From assembly GCA_034008185.1 (NCBI GenBank), contig CM067086.1, positions 64,908,985-64,972,984 of the forward strand: a DNA stretch of 64,000 nt, read 5' to 3'. Position numbers and translations under genes: made by a program. Numbering within the stretch: the first letter of the stretch is position 1; each line of letters begins with the position of its first letter. Below, piece after piece: positions 50,518 to 63,180 of this stretch. The stretch is from Gorsachius magnificus. Taxonomy: Eukaryota; Chordata; Aves; Pelecaniformes; Ardeidae. The notes beneath the pieces are model-generated. The model did no database searches, was not told the DNA's origin, and worked only from the letters and a program-made list of their open reading frames with translations.

Positions 50518-51289
50518 CTAGTTCTCTTGGTGAGGAGCTCTGAAACCAGGGCCCTTAAGAGATGTTGGTAACTACCTGGCAAGGAAGGTCCCAGCAAAGT
50601 GCTGGCTTACACAAGTGAACGGGGTTTTCTAAGAGTTGCAAAAATTGTATGGGCTGTCATTTGTTTGCTCGATGAAACTTTATTATTGCTCCAAGTGAAC
50701 AACTTCCAATAATATAAATGATAATAATAAAATGGGAGTAGAAGAGAGAGGAAATGTTGGGGAAAGAGGGACAAAAATGTCCTAGCTGCCTCAAGGGAAG
50801 TGAGGAAGAAATGTAGACCAACTGTGGCCTATATATATCTGCTGGTTGTGACAATTTTTGTAGGGCATTAAAAGAGAAGACACTCCTGCAATGCCATTGC
50901 TTTGTTACTAGATACAGAGCTGGGTGTTACTGGCTTTTTTGCCCAAGGCATTCCTGATAGCGGCTCTATAGGAGTTACGTTATTCAAAGTTTATTTAAAA
51001 TAATTACTCTAATCAACCATAGATTGTCACAGTGTAAGGAACCAGAAAATTGTGTTGCATAATTCCCTTGCAGTTGTCTAAGAAACCTCCCGTCTGCTTT
51101 GCTAACACAGCTCAGATATTTGCTGTGAAATCCTTGCTTTCATGCAAAGGGGCTGCTGCACTTTCAAGTTTATGAGGCGCGCTAGCTAATATGTGTTTTA
51201 TCTGCTGCACTTAACAATGGAATGAAAGAAAAGTGTTAGCAGAGGTCAAGCATTGTTTGAATGTGTTGCAAATGGTTTCCCAGGGAAAC
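50518..51289. other. AT-rich non-coding DNA upstream of the candidate exon
   Basis: No element recognised. AATAAT-rich around 50.7 kb. It may contain proximal regulatory DNA of the gene below, but no specific site can be defended. Confidence 0.45.
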
Positions 51290-51438
51290 AGCAAATCAGT
51301 ACTCATAGCCTGCTGCAGCATCTCCAGAACAACATCCAGCCACCAGCCATAGCTCGGTGTTTACTATAGTACTCGGGACCAAACGCGATGCAGACTCCAG
51401 ACGAAGTGAGCGTGTGAGGAGGAGAGCAATTTCAAAGG
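51290..51438 (+). promoter_or_regulatory. Putative 5' leader / proximal promoter
   Basis: CpG dinucleotides cluster at 51352-51413 (about six in 60 bases) in otherwise CpG-poor DNA. No TATA box is evident. A nine-codon upstream frame, ATG 51388 to TGA 51415-51417, lies in the same frame as the proposed main start 51439 and ends 21 bases before it. The transcription start is unknown. Confidence 0.35.
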
Positions 51439-51514
51439 ATGAAGAAACATTCGGCAAGAGTGGCACCATTACCGTCTTACAATGTTTCTGAATTAAATTC
51501 GCCCGTGCCAGACG
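51439..51514 (+). CDS. First coding exon, SLC35F3/SLC35F4-type solute carrier (partial)
   Basis: ATG at 51439 has A at -3 and an in-frame TGA at 51415-51417. It opens 25 codons and one base, ending at a donor (GACG, then GTAAAT, GT at 51515-51516). The peptide starts MKKHSARVAPL and continues with SYNVSELNSPVPD. From memory, human SLC35F3 starts MKKHSARVAPL followed by a short cytosolic tail with NSPV. SLC35F3 and SLC35F4 are multi-pass transporters of the nucleotide-sugar/drug-metabolite superfamily; SLC35F3 has been linked to thiamine. This exon would be only the cytosolic N-terminus, so no membrane segment is expected. I cannot decide between the two paralogues. The next exon must begin in phase 1 and was not found before 64000, so a long first intron is implied. 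A chance short frame remains possible. Confidence 0.5.
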
Positions 51515-54500
51515 GTAAATGCTTTTTTTCCTGTATATCTAACCCTAGGCAAGAATTTACTTTGCATGCTCCTCCTGCTCTGTTCCATGCAAAGTAACAT
51601 GAACGTGTGTGCGTGCGCGTGTGTATTTTTAAGGTAGCTAATGCTTGGATAGCATTTTTAGCTTTATAATATCATCTAGGGTTAGTGCAGTTAAATTTCT
51701 ATTGCTTGTATTCAACTGCTGCGTGAATGATTTCTGATTAAGAAACTAACGTTGAAATGTGAACAACTGATAAAGTTGCTGTACTTCAGTTCTGGCTTTT
51801 AAAATTATGTGAAATTAGGTCTGTGTAATGTTATCCAATTTTCTGTACTATTTTAATACTGTGCTCTAGATTTATCTTTTTTGCTTTAGAGATGGAGGCA
51901 CCAACTTTTTGTGCTTGCCGTCCCTCAGCTTGAGATAGCAGTTGTTCCCTTAAACTGCTTTTCCCCCCCTTATTTTCAGAACTGTCAGCTCTATAAAGCG
52001 ATTCCTCCGTACAAAACCCACAAGATAGAAATTGTGAAATCTGTTGTGTGCTCTCGATTGGACATGACAGCCTCATTCCTTGCAGAGCGCATACCAACTT
52101 CGCATTACACTTTTGTGTCAGCTGGAAATGATGTGGTCCAGCATGAGGTATGACTGCGCTGAGAGCTCTGATGCAGGTATAAAGCTCGGCACGCTGAAAA
52201 TAGACAGCAGGTCTATGTGCGGTGTATATCAAAGGTCGACAGGCAAACTTCCATAAAATACTCCTAATGTTCGGGTTCAAGTTTTTGTTTTAAAAGTCTG
52301 TAGAAATCCCAGGCTTTAACTGCACTGTTGCAAGTTTGTTATATTCCGTGTCAGATGTTTTAAAGAGCTGAGTGGTACTTTCCGAAGTTGCTTGTTCTGC
52401 CAGGAATGAGCTCTTTTCCCACCAGGTGTGGTACGTTGTTAAGAACACTCGAGCCGTAAAATTGCAAGGTGTGTGCTGTCTCTGGTTTGAGCTGTGTTAC
52501 GCTGACCAGCAATGAAAATGTGATTCCTTTTTGTGAGTTAAATTCAGTGCTACATCCAGGACAAAAACAAAGCAAGAGTCACGGTCCGGTGCTTGTCAGC
52601 AGAGCATGACTTCCAGTTCTTCAATCTGCCTGGGTTGGACTGGCTTAAATTACGAATGGGGCTGGGTTTTGATAGAGCAGGCAATAGTTTGTGTCATTTT
52701 TCTTGGGAGCGTATGTGTGATCCTGAGAATTCTGCAGGCTCGGTTGAAGGAGCTGATCGACCTGGCTGCCTATGTGGGTCCATTGCTGTTGCACAGCACC
52801 AGATTTTAGGATGCGTGAAACTGCAATTCGTACGCTCACCTACTTTTAAAGGAGCAGCGTTATGGCCGGGTGGGCTGGCTGGCTGCGCTGGTTAATGGGG
52901 TGATTTGCTGCTCCTTATTCCCCCAGAGCTCCTAGCACAGACTGCCAAGCGGTGAACGCAGCGGATTAAAGACTGTCCCTACCCCGTGGGGTCTAAGACA
53001 ACTCGCAAGCTGTGGTTGCCTACAACTTAACCAGTCCGGCTGCTGTCAGGTGCCTCTGTTCAGTCCAGTCTTAACCTTCTCCCCATGCTGGGCTGCAACA
53101 GCAGTGTCAAATACTGCATTGCCTGTTTCCTCGGGGAGGGAAAATCCAGTCGTTGTGGGAAGAAAGGGCAGCAGACTGGAAGTGACTACATGACAGCACC
53201 TGTCAGATCCGACGGGCTGAAAATGGAAAGGTTCTTGCCAGGGATAAAGCTGGCCAAGCTGAACTAATACTGGACCCATACATTAAATGTGAGTGGGTGC
53301 AGCCAGTTTTACAGATCAGCCAAGATTTTAGCAGGGATTCCCAAAGAATCCTAATGGGGTAGGGCAGCCAGCTTACCGGGAGCACTGTGCCTGTCCGCCC
53401 TTTCCTTCCCAGGCATGGGGAGGGCACATGGAAGAGATGGCGCAGCAAACTGGGCTCTGGGCCTGCGTGCTGGGAGGAGAACGGGAGCAATGACTCTATA
53501 TTGGCAATTTTAAGGCAGTTCTGTGCAGTTTGTGGCTTCCCTAGATAGATATCTTCTGGTAGAACCACAGATACTGCTGGCTCTTGGATGGTGGAGTGAA
53601 ATCCAGGCAAGAAGACTCCTTCAGCAGTGGAGAGGCACCCGGGTGTTTGCAGGTCACTGGTCAAATACGCTGCTCAGTGGAAAGAAACGGAGCAGAGACG
53701 GCTGCCGAGAAGGGCTGGCACGTGGGCTGAGTGGATCTGGAAGAGGTGAAGTGTGCATCACGCTCAGACCCACAACCACCAAATACGTTTGAGAACGTGT
53801 CTGTATCTTAGCCTGGCCAGCCCTCACTCCCCAGCCCAGCGTCAGCTACGACAAGAGGACTGTATGTACTTGAGTGCCTGAGCCAGGGGGTTGTATGGAC
53901 ACTGCTTGGAGAAGACTTATCCCAAATGTGCCATCATGGAAAGGCAGGGGTGAGAGGTGAGTTGGAAGTATCTCCTGGGGTTACAAAACGCAGCAGTACA
54001 GCAATAAATACTTACTTTTGCCCCAGCTGCTTACCTGTAAAATGTTCTTTAACCCATCCTTCCTCATATGTGCTTAATCGGGCTCTAAGTCAGACAAGGA
54101 AATTGAAGCATGTGCTTAATGCATGTACCACAGTGCTGCCGTGGACTGAGCCTGAGGCAGTCAGATTTGGGCTCATCCAGAGGCATCTAAATGTAAGCCT
54201 TGGTAAGTACTAAGAAAGTTGTCTGAGGTTCCTCAAGTCAGCGGGAGAGCTGGCCACCTCTGAGAGGTGATTCATCTCCTAAGATTGGTATCTAAGGGCG
54301 CTGGAATGAATCACTCTCTGGAGGCACCCATCAAACAGCAGAGGCAATAGTTTGTGTAGGAGATAAATACAGAAATTTGATACTGAGTTGTGTGTCAGCG
54401 TGCTGACTGCTTTTACGCTCGGATCTTAGGAGACCCATGAACCAGCCTGGATTTATTGCAGTGTTTCTTGAAAGTAGAAGCTATATCGTAATTATTTAAT

Positions 54501-55179
54501 AATGAGATGCATATGAGTGATTTCTGGAGTGTCCTTTCACAACAACTTCATGTCAAAGCAGCCTCATGGCTTTCATTGAAGCTACTCTTGATTTACTGCA
54601 GAGAAAGTAAAAACGAGAGTTTAACTCAGAATGTCTGTTTCTTTTTGGAAATGTCACTAAATTTTAGCAATGACAAGATTAATTTTCAAAGGATTGTTTT
54701 ATAGGGATGCATAACCTTTTCTTTTGGAGTAAAGTGTAGAAATTGTGAAACTGTTGGAGGCGCATCTGGTATAATTTATTACGAAGTTTGTAGCAGAGGT
54801 TTTCTTTATTGGGATGGTATGCAGCTTTGAATGAAATTATTTGTGTTTATTTGTTGTTCAGTCAGCGCTGGAGTGGTGGAAAGCTGGTCTGATCCCAGGC
54901 CAATGAATCTTAAGGTTGGCTTGAGTTGGTGTTGGGTCACGCATATCTGGGGAAAATAAAGTCACGTAGGTCTGTTGCAGCAGAGGATATCCCTTTAAAT
55001 GTGTGTTCGAGGGACACATTCAGAAGTTGTTATTGAGGTGGTGTCGTAGGGGCTGTTGATGTAAGCAAAAGGCTAAAATAAAGCCCTTGCTCCAGAGCTG
55101 CAATAAGGGGACAAAGGCTTCTAAGTCCCTGGAGGTTGTTCCATCAGATAGGTGTGTATTGGTTTCACCTGAATAAAAA
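51515..55179. other. Putative intron 1 with one exon-like segment
   Basis: If the exon at 51439 is real, this is its first intron. There is a GT/GC-alternating stretch at 51605-51626. The exon-like segment at 51980-52147 is listed separately. ACTGTCCCTACCCC near 52972 recalls an old L2/MIR-type phrase. Otherwise nothing is recognised. Confidence 0.4.
51980..52147 (+). CDS. Exon-like open segment, 56 codons, unassigned
   Basis: A pyrimidine-rich stretch and TTATTTTCAG (ending 51979) precede 168 bases open in phase 0. The segment starts NCQLYKAIPPYKTHKIEIVK and ends VSAGNDVVQHE, and is followed directly by GTATGA, a possible donor. It keeps five CpG in AT-rich surroundings. I do not recognise the peptide. 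It cannot follow the donor at 51515, because in the required phase it meets TAA within six codons. The minus strand is also open over the same stretch (149 codons), which weakens the case. It may be a chance frame, an alternative first-exon product or an exon of another transcript. Confidence 0.15.
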
Positions 55180-55324
55180 CATAGAATCCTAGAATTGTTT
55201 AGGTTGGAAAAGACCTTTAAGATCATCAAGTCCAACCATTAACCTAACCCTGACATCCCAACACTAAACCATGTCCCTAAGCACCACACCTACCCGTCTT
55301 TTAAATACCTCCAGGGATGGGGAC
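55180..55324 (-). mobile_element. CR1 LINE, short 3' end, minus orientation
   Basis: The plus strand reads CATAGAATCCTAGAATTG, GGTTGGAAAAGACC, TCATCAAGTCCAACC, CTAAACCATGTCCCTAAGC and CCTCCAGGGATGGGGAC, where the match stops. It is a 145-base remnant of the same subfamily as the 3.6-kb copy. Confidence 0.93.
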
Positions 55325-57949
55325 ATCTGATGGTCCAGCTCCCTCCTCCTCACGGAGCAGTCTGGTGTGGAAGTACCCCCGTTGTCCTCCTTGGAGGCTG
55401 AGCCAAACCTCACTAAAATCAGCTGGTCTTCCCAGGAAGTGCATCGGGGATTGGATCAGCCCCCATGAACTGGAGTTGTTTGCTGGCATGGGCTTAGCTT
55501 GGCTGGACACCAGGGTGCAGATGTACTTCTGGGTGCCTCTCTGCTGCCCTCCTCTTCCTCTGAGGCACCAGGGCAGCTTGGCTTGGCTTTCCCCAGCAAC
55601 ACTTAGCCAGAAAGTTGCCCTCTGAGACGTTCGTAGCGCGGAGGGGTCTTACAAACTTTCACGCAACTTCTTTGCGAGTGGCGTAGGTAGTGGAGGGAGC
55701 GTATTTGGGTGCCTGGCCCTGCCCTTCCCAGGCTTCGTTCTGAATACGGTGTCCAGATGGGTAAGGAAGGAGCAATAAGCAGAGGCTCTTTGCATGGGGA
55801 CAGTTCTGTGCTGAAGGGGGAGATGTTCATACCCTTACTGGAGGTCAGTGTTCCCTAACTCCAGAGTTGTCACAGCGAAGTATGAGATTTTGACACAACG
55901 TTTGTTTTTCAAGCCAAATGGAGATGGCAGCAATGTTTTCTGACAGCAGAATTCAGTCCAAAATGTTCCACTCCAAATGGATGTTTTAAATATTTTTTTT
56001 TTGTAGCTCAGTGTAGATCATTTTGTTTAGAAGTTGTAAAAGTTTTGATTTCAACACATAAAAATCATTCTTCATTTGCTGCACTTTCTTCTACCTTCCT
56101 TCAAACTCTAAATATGCTATGTCACACCCAGTAACTTCAAAATATATGTAGTCGGAATGTTTGAAAACACATATTCCAGCTGCCAGTTCCATACAGATGT
56201 TCTCAAGTAAACTTTTTTCCCAAGATGTGTTCTGACACCCCCACACTGGTGCTGGTGTATTATTTTTGGTGTCAAATCAATGGAATTCCTTGTCAGTGTT
56301 TAAACAGAGGCAGTGATAAATTTGAGTTACGCTGAAATGAAAATGGGGAAAAAGGTCTTCTTGATTTAAAGTGAGTAAGGAGGAAAAAAAAACAGGGAAA
56401 AAATATTTCCATGCTTTTAACTATACTTTCAGTAAAATGTAGATGAACGAGTGGAACAAAGATTTGAACAGGGATTCGGGTTTTTTAATAATTGTCTTCA
56501 TGTCTTTTGAGGAGGAGTCTCAATCTAGAGCAATACAAAGAGGAGCCATTTACTTCAGTAAGAAACAAGTTGAGAAGGCCACCAGAGGTAGCTGGCCCGT
56601 TGCGCTCATGCATCAAGGCTCCCGAAAAGGCAGTCTGCAGGTTGCTTACAGCCAGCAACACCTTTATATGCTTCCTGCAAAGGTTTTTTTGGTTTGGTTT
56701 GTGGGGGTTTTTTTCATTTTTTAATGGTTGCAGCTGTTGAACATTACGGATGTTGCAGCTTGGATTAATTTTGTGCTGCAGTCCCTAGTCAGAGGGTTTA
56801 GGACACAACATTGGATGCAGACCATGCACATCATATTCCCTGGTTTGCCCAGAAAGCATCCATCGCAGAGCAGGTTCTACATAAGAAGAAACATGTAGCT
56901 GATGTGCAGAAAGATGGCTTTACAGACCTGCAAGTGTTTATCAGGTTTGCATGCAGAAGCCAAGGCATCAAACATATGGCAATTAATCTGGGAACCCCCA
57001 TCTCAGCGATCAGCAGCCATCTGTGGGGATCCGGGGAGATGAAAATCAGCCATTGCATGAGTAGATTTAAAGCCTTTGTGCAACTTATTTAGCAACTATT
57101 TCCCATTTCCCTTATCTCCAAAAGGTGAATAATCATAAAAATCTATATATATATCTCTACCCATATGACCTGGCGTATTGAGCATAAATGGAAGCTCCTT
57201 GACTCTTCAATATATGTGTGTTAAATCTCAGTATTACTACTACTACTACTTCTAACAGTAACATGGTGCATTTGCATGTACTTTGTGTACAGATCTTACC
57301 ATCTTGCTGCTCCAGGCACAGCCAGTGTGTACAAATGCTACACCTCGTCTGGGTGGGGCCCTTCACAGACCTTGAAGTTTATATGAACACGTCACTGATG
57401 CTCTCACTGCAGATTTCATCTAGCAGAACACGTCAGGCACTGAGACAGTAGCATAATGTAGCTTCCGTATTGGCCGTGCAGTCCAAAACCATCTTCTATG
57501 TGGCAACCAAAGAAGCTGGGAGCAAATATACACTGCAGGTGCCAGGATCAAGTGGAATCCCATGCACAGGTGGGCCTGACCGATTCCAGTTGTTTTAGTA
57601 TAATTCTGAATTCCACAAGTTGCTAGATCTCATAGTGTGAGGTGCAGATGCACTCAACTCCTTCTCTTTATATTTCTTTTGCTCACAACTGACTTTGGAG
57701 GTTGCAGTTGGCAGAGCTGGGCACATCTTTTCTTTTTGATTTAATGGTGCATCCTCAGTCTATCCAGTTATTGTCAGGTTTTCTTGCTGTTTATGTATTG
57801 GTTTTCGATTGTTGTGCTTCTTTTCCAGATCTTAGTTATAAGTGGAATCAAGGTCCATGACCTTATCGTTCAGCAGTCTGGATCTTAAATCAGGAGAAGT
57901 TAGGACCTTGGGACTAGGTCCCAACACCGTTGCCATCATAAAGCCGAGG
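55325..57949. other. Non-coding DNA, no gene recognised
   Basis: AT-rich, with T and A tracts, a short (TA)n near 57144-57154 and a short (TAC)n near 57233-57250. No exon is recognised. The 102-codon frame at 55317-55625 begins inside the CR1 tail. Confidence 0.5.
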
Positions 57950-58024
57950 AGATGCAGGGCTGGAAGGTGACTAGATGACCTCTAGGGGTCCCTTCCAACC
58001 CAAAACATTCAATGATTCGATGAC
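57950..58024 (+). mobile_element. CR1-type 3' tail
   Basis: GATGCAGGGCTGGAAGGTG, then CTAGATGACCTCTAGGGGTC, CCTTCCAACCCAAAAC and ATTCAATGATTCGATGAC. This is the last 75 bases of an older CR1 subfamily, with a diverged terminal 8-mer. Confidence 0.8.
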
Positions 58025-61000
58025 TTCAGGAAGTTATCTGTGTCATCCCTCCTCTAAGGCAGAGTCAGATACACCTTGAGCATCCCTGACAGGTTTCCGT
58101 AATTTGTCTCTGCTGTGAGACCATTTTTGAGGCACTTCATGATCACTGTGGTCAGAGCTTCCCTTCTCCCCGTGTGATGTGGAATGTGAGAGTGGTCGTT
58201 CCCCAGATGCTGGATGGTGTAACAGGGAGAGTCTGTGGCACTGCCGTCGCAGTGTCCGTGCCGATCTGGAGTGCAGTGCATTGGCGGTGGTCAGAGGAGC
58301 GGGAGATGGGAAGCCATGTGGGTGAGATTTGGTACCTAAGCACAAGACATGACTGGTGTGTGCAGGGGACGTTTTTTTGACTGTCTAACCTGGATTCCCT
58401 ACAATTAGGCTGGAACTGCTCATCTGGAAGGGTAATTAGGTGCAAGGGTGTAGAGTGACACATCCCTTGATCAGGCACTGAGTTAGCTTTAGGATGTGAA
58501 ATTTAAGTTATTTACTCCTGCTGCCTCGTTGTTCACTGTATTGCAAGGATTGGAGGGCACGTGGAAGTTGTTGAAATTTCTAATTGTAAGTGAAGTTGCT
58601 GTCTGCTGATTTGAAGTGAATGGTTGTGTACAGACACTGAAGGGATAATTGGCAGAAATTGCTGATGGATGTCACTGTTAAACTACAACAAAAATATCTG
58701 CTTTTTTGCTTTCTGCTCTTGACAATAGTTAATCACAGTACAAGAGAAATGCTGTACAACATCACTGAGTCATTTGTTTTTCATTAAAATCTGAAAATCT
58801 TTTTTTCCCCAGGACAAAAAAAAAAAATTGATGTAACCTTCTCATCCTCTTCAGACATAAAATCTTCCAGAAAGCAAATAGTAAATGAGCAAGGCATTAC
58901 CCTGAACAGACATACGTGCATAATTCTAATACAGAGACCATTGCAGTGTCTCGAAAGGATGTGTTTAAATGGAGAACATCATCTCCAAATGTCTAAGATG
59001 TGGTGAAATGATTGTTCTTCACTGAACAAGCGAGGCTTATTCCTCAAACCCGTGTAGCACGCTGTCTGCAAAGACACCCTCCCTATTGTTTGTTTTCTTC
59101 GTTTTAGTAAATGTAATTACGGCTTCACGTCCTGAATCAAGCTGCTGGTTCTGAACTCGTTAAAAGTTAGGGAGAGTTTGCCCTTCAGGTTTTAAATTCC
59201 CAAGTCAGCTGTTGTTTTCAGGTACATCGGTGTGTGCTCAGACAGCTTGGCTGATTGTACTGAGTTGCTGTGGGTTTACACCAGTGTAATGAAGGGCAGG
59301 GTTTGATTTTACAGGCAGTCCCTTTGGCTGAAATAAAACAAGGTATGGACCTAACTCGCCGTTGGATTGATGGTGTTGGACAGCCCTGCCCCCAGTTGTG
59401 TGCTATCAGTAGGAAACAATCCAATTAAAGCCATGGCTAATCCAACGTAATGAGGTTTCACTGTGGTAAAACATACAGAATAAGATCTCTTCACCTCTAC
59501 CAATCGCAGCGCAACTCAGTCCCCTTTCCTGTAGGTCCATGCGCATCTGATATTTCCCTGGCCACAAAATTCACATTGTCTTCTCCTTACTGCACAGCGT
59601 TAAGACCAGAATTTCATTGCAAAAGTCTCCAGCCCTCATGATGACGAGCTGGCTGTTACCAACACGAGCGTGTGTACAAGCTGCTGGAAACAATAGGCTT
59701 GTGATGTGTGAGCGAGGCCGTCATCGCCGCGGATGCTCACTCTAGCAGGTAACGTTGCAATGTAAAGGAAATGTCAATTCTTTCACTGGTGCCCAATTTA
59801 GCAGGAACATTCAATTGACGTACTTTCCACATAACACCATACTGGCTTCTACCTCCATCCATCTGTCAAAACCCAGCAATTGTTTCTGCGGCAGTAGTAT
59901 GAAGACATCATTTTGTCAGTGCAAAAACAATGACATATTAGGAACTGAGATTTTGAGGACACAGGAAAATAAGCATATTTTAATACCGAATAAATAAAAG
60001 GTAGATTGTAGATGCCTTGACTGACTTTTTGGAAAAGCCGGTCTCTCTCCTGACCACAGTGGTAGCCACAGGTGACCACTGCTCTACAGGGCTTTGGGAA
60101 CAAAATCCAAAGAAACCGTCCAGCTCATTTACATCACACTCTTTAACCATCAATTTAGTTCTGTAATCAAAAAAAAGTATGTATTTTGGCGCATACCAGC
60201 AAGCCAGGTGTTGCTGTCTCTAAATAAGCCAACACTTCGTGTCAGCAATCCAGTGTTGTGAATGCACAGATGGCTTTCGGAACGGAATTCAGTTACCTGT
60301 CTGAGAGATTCTATATTTCTGTCAGACCAATAGGTTAAAAAAGAAAAGAAAAAGAAAAAATAAATTCTGTGATGACCTGGCCATAAAAATTACTTCTAGG
60401 GCTGCATTTTTATGTTGCATTGATTATTTTACTGGCAGTTCATTCGATCCATTTTTAGTAACAACTTTTGAGACCAGAAAAGTTGTCCCAAATGAAATGG
60501 TAGGGGGCTTTTTTGTATTCCAAGCACTGCTGTTGCATGCTAAATATGCCTATCCATGAAGATAATCTGAAAATAATTGGTTTTGAACCTCAAAGCAGAA
60601 TTCCTTCTTTCCATGCCACCTGCAAAATAACAGTGATTTTTCTAGCCAAGGTGAGGACATATTTTCTCACTGTGTGAGCTGCATATGGAAATCTGCATGT
60701 GAACAAAAAGCCAGAAGTCATGTGTTGCATCTTTCAGAGGGTCAAGGGGCAAGGGATCTGCACATAGTTTACAGATGGATGGTGAAAATGATTGTCAGAA
60801 CAAGACATGTGCTGCCGGTTCCTGGACTGAATGGACACGGCAGCAGCAGCACATGGTGGTCACCTCCTTCTGCAGCTGGGACTTGGAATGGTGTTCAAGA
60901 ATGTGAAAAGGCATGGACTTCAGTGATGTTAATCATGTGGTTTAGGTTAGTCACAAGCATAATTACCTTGCTAAATTGAAGTACACTGGAATAAGTGTAT

Positions 61001-61706
61001 TATTAATGCAAGACAAGGCCAGACTTTGTTAGAAGCACATGGAAAGCCACAGGTTCCCCTTGCTGGTTTCCTTTTGGTCTCCATGTGCAGAGAACTGGCT
61101 TTACTTCTTTTGCTGTAAAGCATCTGCATTTGCAGGGCAAGGAAAAAGATATGTTGAAACAGAATAATAAACTAAAAGTAATCTTAAAAAATGGGAAAGA
61201 GCAGGGATTTGTGTTTATCCAATAATGAGAAGTCATCCAGATGGATTTGACTCATTAAGACATGCTTGATGGAATCATATGTGGTCCTTCCCAGTTCTCC
61301 CTTCCCTCCTTTGTCAATCCCATGGGCTGAGTGTTGCTTTGACACTTGATTACTCGGAGGTTATAATGAAGGAAGGCTAAGGCTTCTAGCAGCAAGATTT
61401 CTCCTATTTGTTAGTTTTTTCCCAATCTCTTCCAGTAGCATTTCCTTAAAATATCAAATCATGCCCAAAATGTAGATTCATTCTCAGCCTGTGATTCATC
61501 TCTGCTAAAGTCACAAACTGTGTTCATGCTCAGCATTGACTGTGTCAGTCTACAGAAAGTGGATGAGGCTTCTGTACCCAGTGAGTTACAGACACCTGTT
61601 GCAACCTCTTACGTTGAGGGGTCAGGTTAAAAGAAGGTCTGGTGAAGTAGTCAGGTAAAAAGTCCCACCCAGTGTAAGTATCTCTGCTCAGGATGGTTGT
61701 CTAGGG
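58025..61706. other. Non-coding DNA, no gene recognised
   Basis: An A/T-rich stretch with AAAAAGAAAAG-type low complexity near 60338-60363 and homopolymers near 58801-58827. No exon or element is recognised. Confidence 0.5.
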
Positions 61707-61830
61707 TCAGGTTGGATGGTGCCCTGAGCAACGTAGTCTAGTTGAAGATGTCCCTGCTCACTGCAGGGCGGTTGGACTAGATGCCCTCTAAAGGTGCCTT
61801 CCAACCCAAACCATTCTATGATTCTATTAT
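61707..61830 (+). mobile_element. CR1-type 3' tail
   Basis: GGTTGGATGGTGCCCTGAGC, then GTCTAGTTGAAGATGTCC, CTGCTCACTGCAGGGCGG, TTGGACTAGATGCCC and ACCATTCTATGATTCTATT. A clear CR1 3' end of the older type with a well-kept 8-mer terminus. Confidence 0.92.
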
Positions 61831-63065
61831 TCCCTGTATAGTCACGGGGAGATGCAGATAGTCCCAGGGCACTATTTTTGTCATCCTAAGGTTGACATCT
61901 AAAATAAGTCAGATGAATCTGACCTAGGCAGTGTCACTCCGCCGTTGCTGTGGAGGAGATATATTATGGTGTATTATTTTTAGTGCATCGTTGCTTCTCC
62001 ATTTGCACGTGGCAAGTCGTGGCAGCACCATGTTGTTGTCCCCTCTAGAGAGGACATGGTCTCACTACCTAAGACCATGAGATCTCCATAACTGTGTGGG
62101 ATTTATGAAGGTATATGGAAGTTCAATGGAAAATGCTGCTCTTGATCCCTCTAAATTTGGAGGCTCTTAGTGGATCCCGGCTTGATAGCTGGTAACTGCT
62201 GCGTGAGACAAAGAACTGGAGTTATGTGACTTCTGCCTTCCCTTCCTCTCACGTGGGGTAACTTTGCACATGTGTGCAGTTCCATTGCTGTGTATATGGT
62301 GATTTGTTGTCCTTGCTGCTGATACCAGGTTTGGATAAGTTAGCCCAGCATACATCTATTCACCTTCCCTGTCAAACTGTATCCTTAAAATATGTTCAGA
62401 TTCAGGAGCATTAGATGGCCTGGGCTTTCTAGCTGTAACAATGAAATACTGATAAATTGCCGTGCTATCTGATTGCTTTCAAGCATGAGGGAAGAAGAAT
62501 TCAGTAAATCAAGCAGTGACTTTCGATTAAATGCAATCTCTTGAATTGCAGTGTTGGTCTCAACTGCTGAGTTTCTCGGTGTACAGGGAAAGATTGATGC
62601 TGCTTTGTTGTACCAGTTATAAATAACTCGGAGCTCTTTTTGCATGTGAGGAAAAATAGGTTTCCTTGAAATTTTGGTTGTGGATGATCTGCTAGACTTC
62701 TGCTGAGTGTAATGTGAATCTTGATCTTGTTCTAACTTATATCTGAATTGAGATGTAGCATGTGTCTTTTTAACTTAATGAAATCTCTTTAAATGATGCA
62801 TATCAAAGTGAGCAGCAATTTGGGTCAAGGCACCTTGGTGGCTGATTCTCTGAGGATAGGCAGTTGGCAAACGCTTTCTGAAAATAAAGCTTCTTTAAGC
62901 TGGGAACCTGAAAATTCGTAAGTGCCTTTTTGAATATCTAGTCCCAAAAGCATTGAGGCTGGAACTAACTTTCAGCTGTCAAATAAAGGCATTACGCTGT
63001 TTCTGGTGGGTTGAATGGCCCAGGGATACCATTTCTAATATACTTTTCAACCTCAGAGTGACTTG
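61831..63065. other. Non-coding DNA, no gene recognised
   Basis: AT-rich. The phrase GGGAACCTGAAAATTCG near 62901 recalls an old repeat but could not be extended. Confidence 0.5.
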
Positions 63066-63180
63066 CAAGATGTTTACAAAGTAGGTAATGTTATCCTTGT
63101 TTGTTACAAGTGGGAGGAGTAAGGCTTGGAGTTATGAAACAAGTAGAACAAAGTCATGGGGGGAGTTGTCTGGCTGTTAG
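63066..63180 (-). repeat. MIR/L2-like fragment, probably antisense
   Basis: The order GTTTACAAAGTAGGTAATG, TTATCCTTGTTTGTTACAAG, GGAGTAAGGCTTGGAGTTAT and ACAAAGTCATGGGG follows the common antisense MIR/L2 tail (TACAGATG, AACTGAGGC, AGAGGTTAAGTGACTTG). It is strongly diverged. Confidence 0.4.
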
